Positions 5,574 to 6,505 of a stretch of DNA of 6,505 nt are shown one piece after another (positions within the stretch are counted from its first letter, which is position 1; the number at the start of each line of letters is the position of its first letter). This DNA comes from CAYLSV01 sp964386435 (GTDB taxonomy: Bacteria; Planctomycetota; Phycisphaerae; Tepidisphaerales; Tepidisphaeraceae): contig CAYLSV010000145.1 of assembly GCA_964386435.1 (NCBI GenBank), positions 1 through 6,505 of the forward strand. Direction: 5' to 3'. The translations under genes were made by a program, and so were the position numbers. A model generated the notes under the pieces. It had not been told where the DNA came from. It saw only the letters and a program-made list of their open reading frames with translations, and searched no databases.

Positions 5574-6476
5574 GTGACCAACTCAGCCAACCCCGTCCGC
5601 CTCGGCGTCGTCGGCGTCGACTCCTCCCACCTGCCCGCGTTCACCAGCCGGCTGCACGCGCTCACCGACGCCGGCGAGGGCCGCTGCCGGGTGACGACGA
5701 TGTTCGATCCGGGCGAGCACTTTCTGCCGGAAAAAGACGTGGAAGGTTGGAAAACCGAGGCCCGGCAGATGGGCGTCGCCGACGCCAAGTCGATGGACGC
5801 GCTGCTCGATCAGGTCGACGGCGTGCTGGTGCTGAGCGTCAACGGCCACGAGCATCTGGCCCACGCGACGCCCGCGTTGCGGCGGGGCTTGCCGACGTAC
5901 ATCGACAAGCCGCTGACCTGCTCGCCCGCCGAGGCCGACCGCTTGGCGGGCATCGTGCGGGAGACCGGCGCCCGCTGCTACTCGGCCAGCTCGCTACGGT
6001 TCGCCAAGGAGCTCGAGGACGTCGCGAAGCTGCCCGGCGAGGTCGTGGCCGTCGACGTCGTCGGCCCCGGCGAGTTGAACGACGCGATGGCCGGACTCTA
6101 CTTCTACGGCGTCCACAGCGTCGAGCTCGCCGACGCCATCCTCGGCCCCGGTGTCGAGGCGGTGCGCGCCAGCAGCACGCCCGACCGCGACCTGGCCGAC
6201 CTTCGTTACGCCGATGGCCGGCTGGCGAGGATTCGCCTGGAACGCCGCGGTGGCTACGCATTCGGGGCGACGGTCCACACCACCCAGACGCTGCACAGCT
6301 TCGTCGTCGACTTCGAGCCGGTGTACGCCCGATTAATCGCCGGCATGAGCCGCTTCTTCGAGGGTGCCGAGCCGCCCGTCTCACTGGACCGCATCGTCGA
6401 GAACATCAAAACCATGGCCGCCGGCAACCAATCCCTCACCACCAACGGCGATTGGGTGAAGCTGACGGACGTGTGA
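5574..6476 (+). CDS. Gfo/Idh/MocA family NAD(P)-dependent oxidoreductase
   Basis: A 300-residue protein likely to be a cytoplasmic NAD(P)-dependent sugar or polyol dehydrogenase; the substrate cannot be told. The N-terminal Rossmann segment is RLGVVGVDSSHLPAF (9-23), followed by an acidic FDPGEHF (44-50) and a hydrophobic strand DGVLVLSVN (82-90). YIDKPLTCSPAEAD (109-122) contains the family's KP motif, here DKP instead of the commoner EKP; K112 would be the catalytic lysine. FYGVHSVELADAI (177-189) carries the conserved His (H181) of the second domain. The protein is shorter than most family members (often 330-400 residues), mainly in the C-terminal domain. GTG 5574 is chosen because it leaves a normal N-terminus before the Rossmann strand and has a -10 hexamer 6 bases upstream. 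It follows the acetylesterase on the same strand, consistent with a shared role in sugar use. Confidence 0.88.
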   Translation: MTNSANPVRLGVVGVDSSHLPAFTSRLHALTDAGEGRCRVTTMFDPGEHFLPEKDVEGWKTEARQMGVADAKSMDALLDQVDGVLVLSVNGHEHLAHATPALRRGLPTYIDKPLTCSPAEADRLAGIVRETGARCYSASSLRFAKELEDVAKLPGEVVAVDVVGPGELNDAMAGLYFYGVHSVELADAILGPGVEAVRASSTPDRDLADLRYADGRLARIRLERRGGYAFGATVHTTQTLHSFVVDFEPVYARLIAGMSRFFEGAEPPVSLDRIVENIKTMAAGNQSLTTNGDWVKLTDV

Positions 6477-6486
6477 GGCAACGCCA

Positions 6487-6505
6487 TGTCGCCGAGGCCC
6501 CCACC
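6487..6505. repeat. Palindromic intergenic repeat, copy 4, cut by the window edge
   Basis: These 19 bases match the left flank and arm of copy 2 (2643-2661) at 15 positions, with four transitions. Like copy 2, it begins shortly after a stop codon (10 bases after the oxidoreductase TGA). The rest of the element would lie beyond the window. Confidence 0.45.

Noticed and set aside
1..6505. CRISPR array, tRNA, rRNA or insertion sequence
   Set aside because: No regularly spaced direct repeats, no cloverleaf or rRNA-like sequence, and no transposase reading frame seen.

Overview
The window is very GC-rich (roughly 68-70%) and dense with genes. The families suggest a planctomycete, most likely Phycisphaerae-like. 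It has tandem DUF4058 proteins, a zinc-ribbon/GYF_2-like protein with a C-terminal membrane helix, a sialate O-acetylesterase, and a Gfo/Idh/MocA oxidoreductase with an unusual N-terminal GVDSSH motif. The taxonomic call is inference from gene families and base composition only.

Left part (1-2640), all on the + strand: a palindromic intergenic repeat (about 12-65), a zinc-ribbon/GYF_2-like membrane-anchored protein (121-876), two tandem paralogous DUF4058 proteins (902-1606 and 1615-2415), and a frameshifted HicB-type antitoxin remnant with no HicA toxin (2425-2630). Middle (2631-2886): a 256-base gap holding two more copies of the repeat family, including a 17-bp perfect-arm hairpin. Right part: a small multi-pass membrane protein (2887-3234, +) overlapping tail-to-tail with a HisN-type histidinol-phosphatase (3188-3991, -). 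A divergent 102-base promoter region follows. After it come a secreted sialate O-acetylesterase (4094-5524, +), a Gfo/Idh/MocA oxidoreductase (GTG start, 5574-6476, +), and the start of a fourth repeat copy at the right edge.

The esterase and the oxidoreductase probably act in carbohydrate metabolism: one removes acetyl groups from sugars outside the cytoplasm, the other oxidises or reduces a sugar-like substrate inside. The phosphatase is likely a stand-alone histidine biosynthesis enzyme. The DUF4058 pair has no known function.

The least expected signal is at the gene starts. Shine-Dalgarno sites are essentially absent. Instead, nearly every start codon has a TANNNT hexamer (bacterial -10 type) ending 5-8 bases before it, most often exactly 6. 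This includes two genes whose -10 begins in the stop codon of the gene before. The layout predicts leaderless mRNAs and separate transcription of genes that look like an operon. It also fixes several start codons, and it shows that the second DUF4058 gene has ACG exactly where its ATG should be.
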